Source: Opitutaceae bacterium (lineage in GTDB: Bacteria; Verrucomicrobiota; Verrucomicrobiia; Opitutales; Opitutaceae). Taken from it: a stretch of 7,070 bases of DNA. How positions within the stretch are numbered: the stretch's first letter is position 1; every line of letters begins with the position of its first letter. A program made the position numbers and the translations under genes. This document shows, one piece after another, positions 5,652 through 7,070 of the stretch. The stretch covers positions 1-7,070 of the forward strand of contig JAHFTG010000110.1 of assembly GCA_023269455.1 (NCBI GenBank), read 5' to 3'. Under the pieces are notes generated by a model that saw only the letters and a program-made list of their open reading frames with translations, had not been told where the DNA came from and ran no database searches.

Positions 5652-7070
5652 TCGGAAGACCTTTTCCCCTTACGATCATTTCAAGATATTACCTGCGCTG
5701 CGCGCTGGTGCTGCTGCTGGACGTGACCGCCTTCCTGCATGCGCGCCCACCGTCCGATGGCCAGCAAGCCGGCGTGACTCTCACGTTCTCCTGCGCGCCC
5801 GATTCCGGCGGCGGATTAAACGTGAACACCATGCCTGTCGTCACTCCACGCACCGCGCATGCCGCGACCGACGAATTTCTAGCCGCGCGGCTTCGACAGG
5901 CTTTTTCCGATCAACCGTCCGACTGGCGCACTCGCCCTGAATTTAAAGTTCCCGGCGCCTTTAAAAACTGGCTCCGCGAAACCCTCAAAAATGCCGGCAT
6001 GCCCACGTCCATGGTCGTCGATACCAAGACCGGCCCCGACTCCTTCTGGAATGTCTCCGCGATCATCCCGTCGCTTCCTTATACCGGCGTATGCGTGGAC
6101 GTGCCGACCACCGCTTTGCCACTCGGTGCTCCCGCGATCATCGTGCCCGCAACATCACTCTCGGCTCCCGACGCCCCTGCGCCGCTCTGGCCAAACACCT
6201 TCGCCCGCCTGCACCCATCTCCCGATTCCTCCGCCGCTCTACCCGGCCGAGGCGCGGACGCCATCGCCCTCCTCCGCAAACTCGCCATCGAGGTAGCGGC
6301 GGCGAGTTGCTCCGCCTACGCCCGATCCCAAGACGAGATAACTTACCACCAAGAAATCGAAGCGTTTGCCGTGCAATCGGTGGCTACCCTCCTCGGTTCT
6401 CCCTATGCCGTGACGGTGAGTTTTGATTCCACTCCATCCTCCTCCGGCCAACGGATTTTGAACGTCACGCTCAAAAACCTGGACCCCGTCGTCACCGCCA
6501 GCGTCTCCGTCAGCCAGATCGATCTCCCCAAAAACCTTGGCGGCCGAATGACCGTGGACGCCTTTGACACCCGCTTCGGCTCCTCCCGGCTCGGCCGCCG
6601 CATTCGTGCGGACCGGCAAAAATGCTCCGACGACGCCCAACGCCTCCTCGCCTCGTTACTCCCGTCCGGACTGTTTCCGCGCTTCCTTTCCGACGCCGAA
6701 CGCGCGGCGATCTCCAAGAAACTCTCCACGCTCACCGGCGTTGAACTCGTCACCTATCGCGAGACCGCTGGCGTGCTCGTCTTCGACTTGCTCTACACGC
6801 CACCGCAAGGCGCGCTCACACTCTCTCTCGACGGTGACACCACCCGCGCGTTTTCCGGCTCGATCAACTTCAATTACCACTGGCAAAACGGCCCCCAAGT
6901 TTCCGCCCAAGGAACTCTCGGCCTGACATCTTCCTCGTTATCCGCGTCAACCACCACCGCCACCCACGCCTTCGGTTCCGGTTGGAGTTTCAAAGCCGAT
7001 GCCGAAGCCGCCTATCAGCGTAACCAAGATGTGCGCCTCGGCACCCGCAGCGGCCCTCTCGTCACCCTGA
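5648..7070 (+). CDS. Exported protein with POTRA-like region and putative outer-membrane beta-barrel (3' partial)
   Basis: The frame opened by the ATG at 5648 (ATGA overlap with the upstream stop) stays open for 474 codons to the window edge. A weak AAGG at 5639-5642 lies five bases before the ATG, the best ribosome site in the window. Residues 1-32 look like a signal peptide: basic positions up to Arg17, hydrophobic 'CALVLLL' (18-24), and possible cleavage after 'FLHA' (29-32). Asp25 in the hydrophobic core is unusual. Residues about 40-285 match nothing I recognise and contain a Pro/Ala-rich stretch around 160-205. About 315-385 reads as helix-helix-strand-strand ('DDAQRLLASLLPSGLF', 'ERAAISKKLSTLTG', 'VELVTYRE', 'GVLVFDLLYTP'), reminiscent of a POTRA domain. 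From 389 on, alternating polar/apolar strands with Gly/Asn turns ('FSGSINFNYHW', 'QVSAQGTLGLTSSS', 'GWSFKADAEAAYQRNQ') suggest the first strands of a barrel, as in Omp85/TpsB proteins. The frame is certain; the barrel reading is inference, and a non-barrel secreted beta protein is possible. A role in glycan export or surface attachment is only suggested by position. Confidence 0.7.
   Translation, partial: MIGRPFPLTIISRYYLRCALVLLLDVTAFLHARPPSDGQQAGVTLTFSCAPDSGGGLNVNTMPVVTPRTAHAATDEFLAARLRQAFSDQPSDWRTRPEFKVPGAFKNWLRETLKNAGMPTSMVVDTKTGPDSFWNVSAIIPSLPYTGVCVDVPTTALPLGAPAIIVPATSLSAPDAPAPLWPNTFARLHPSPDSSAALPGRGADAIALLRKLAIEVAAASCSAYARSQDEITYHQEIEAFAVQSVATLLGSPYAVTVSFDSTPSSSGQRILNVTLKNLDPVVTASVSVSQIDLPKNLGGRMTVDAFDTRFGSSRLGRRIRADRQKCSDDAQRLLASLLPSGLFPRFLSDAERAAISKKLSTLTGVELVTYRETAGVLVFDLLYTPPQGALTLSLDGDTTRAFSGSINFNYHWQNGPQVSAQGTLGLTSSSLSASTTTATHAFGSGWSFKADAEAAYQRNQDVRLGTRSGPLVTL

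Noticed and set aside
6239..6640. Antisense open frame of 133 codons opposite the last gene
   Set aside because: The + frame from 5648 is continuous, starts in an ATGA overlap and has signal-peptide and beta-strand features; the antisense product shows no domain or start context.
1..7070. Search for promoter, riboswitch, tRNA, CRISPR or insertion-sequence features
   Set aside because: Genes abut or overlap throughout, leaving no leader region. I saw no clover-leaf, no regularly spaced repeats, no transposase motifs and no terminal inverted repeats with target duplications.

Overview
The window is a piece of a polysaccharide (exopolysaccharide, O-antigen or capsule type) biosynthesis operon from a moderately GC-rich bacterium, roughly 60% G+C by eye. 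All genes are on the + strand and there is essentially no intergenic DNA. A signal-peptide-like N-terminus followed by outer-membrane-barrel-like sequence in the last gene points to a didermic (Gram-negative type) host. The style of the ligase/polymerase, the GT4 enzymes and the hexapeptide acyltransferase reminds me of Verrucomicrobiota (Opitutaceae-like), Planctomycetota or cyanobacterial clusters. That taxonomic guess comes from recall of the families and is weak.

Layout: (1) the 3' end of a GT4 glycosyltransferase, up to 247; (2) a multi-pass O-antigen ligase/polymerase-like membrane protein, 244-1566; (3) a GT4 glycosyltransferase, 1563-2705; (4) a WcaF-like left-handed beta-helix acyltransferase, 2702-3367; (5) a second complete GT4 glycosyltransferase, 3385-4536; (6) a third, 4533-5651; (7) an exported protein open to the window edge, 5648-7070. 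Its N-terminal half is unrecognised; it is followed by a POTRA-like stretch and the start of what looks like an outer-membrane beta-barrel.

Five of the six gene junctions are identical 4-nt ATGA stop/start overlaps. The sixth (acyltransferase to GT4) has a 17-nt gap, but the acyltransferase frame continues past its TAA for six more codons and would end in exactly the same ATGA overlap. With almost no Shine-Dalgarno sequences at these starts, the set looks like one translationally coupled transcription unit.

In the proposed pathway, the cytoplasmic GT4 enzymes add sugars to a lipid-linked repeat unit and the acyltransferase decorates it. The membrane protein polymerises the repeat or ligates it to an acceptor on the periplasmic side. 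The last gene may act at the outer membrane. The initiating transferase, flippase, Wza-type exporter and chain-length regulator are not in the window. No RNA gene, mobile element, CRISPR array, promoter or convincing terminator was found, and no stretch over 300 bases lacks a gene.
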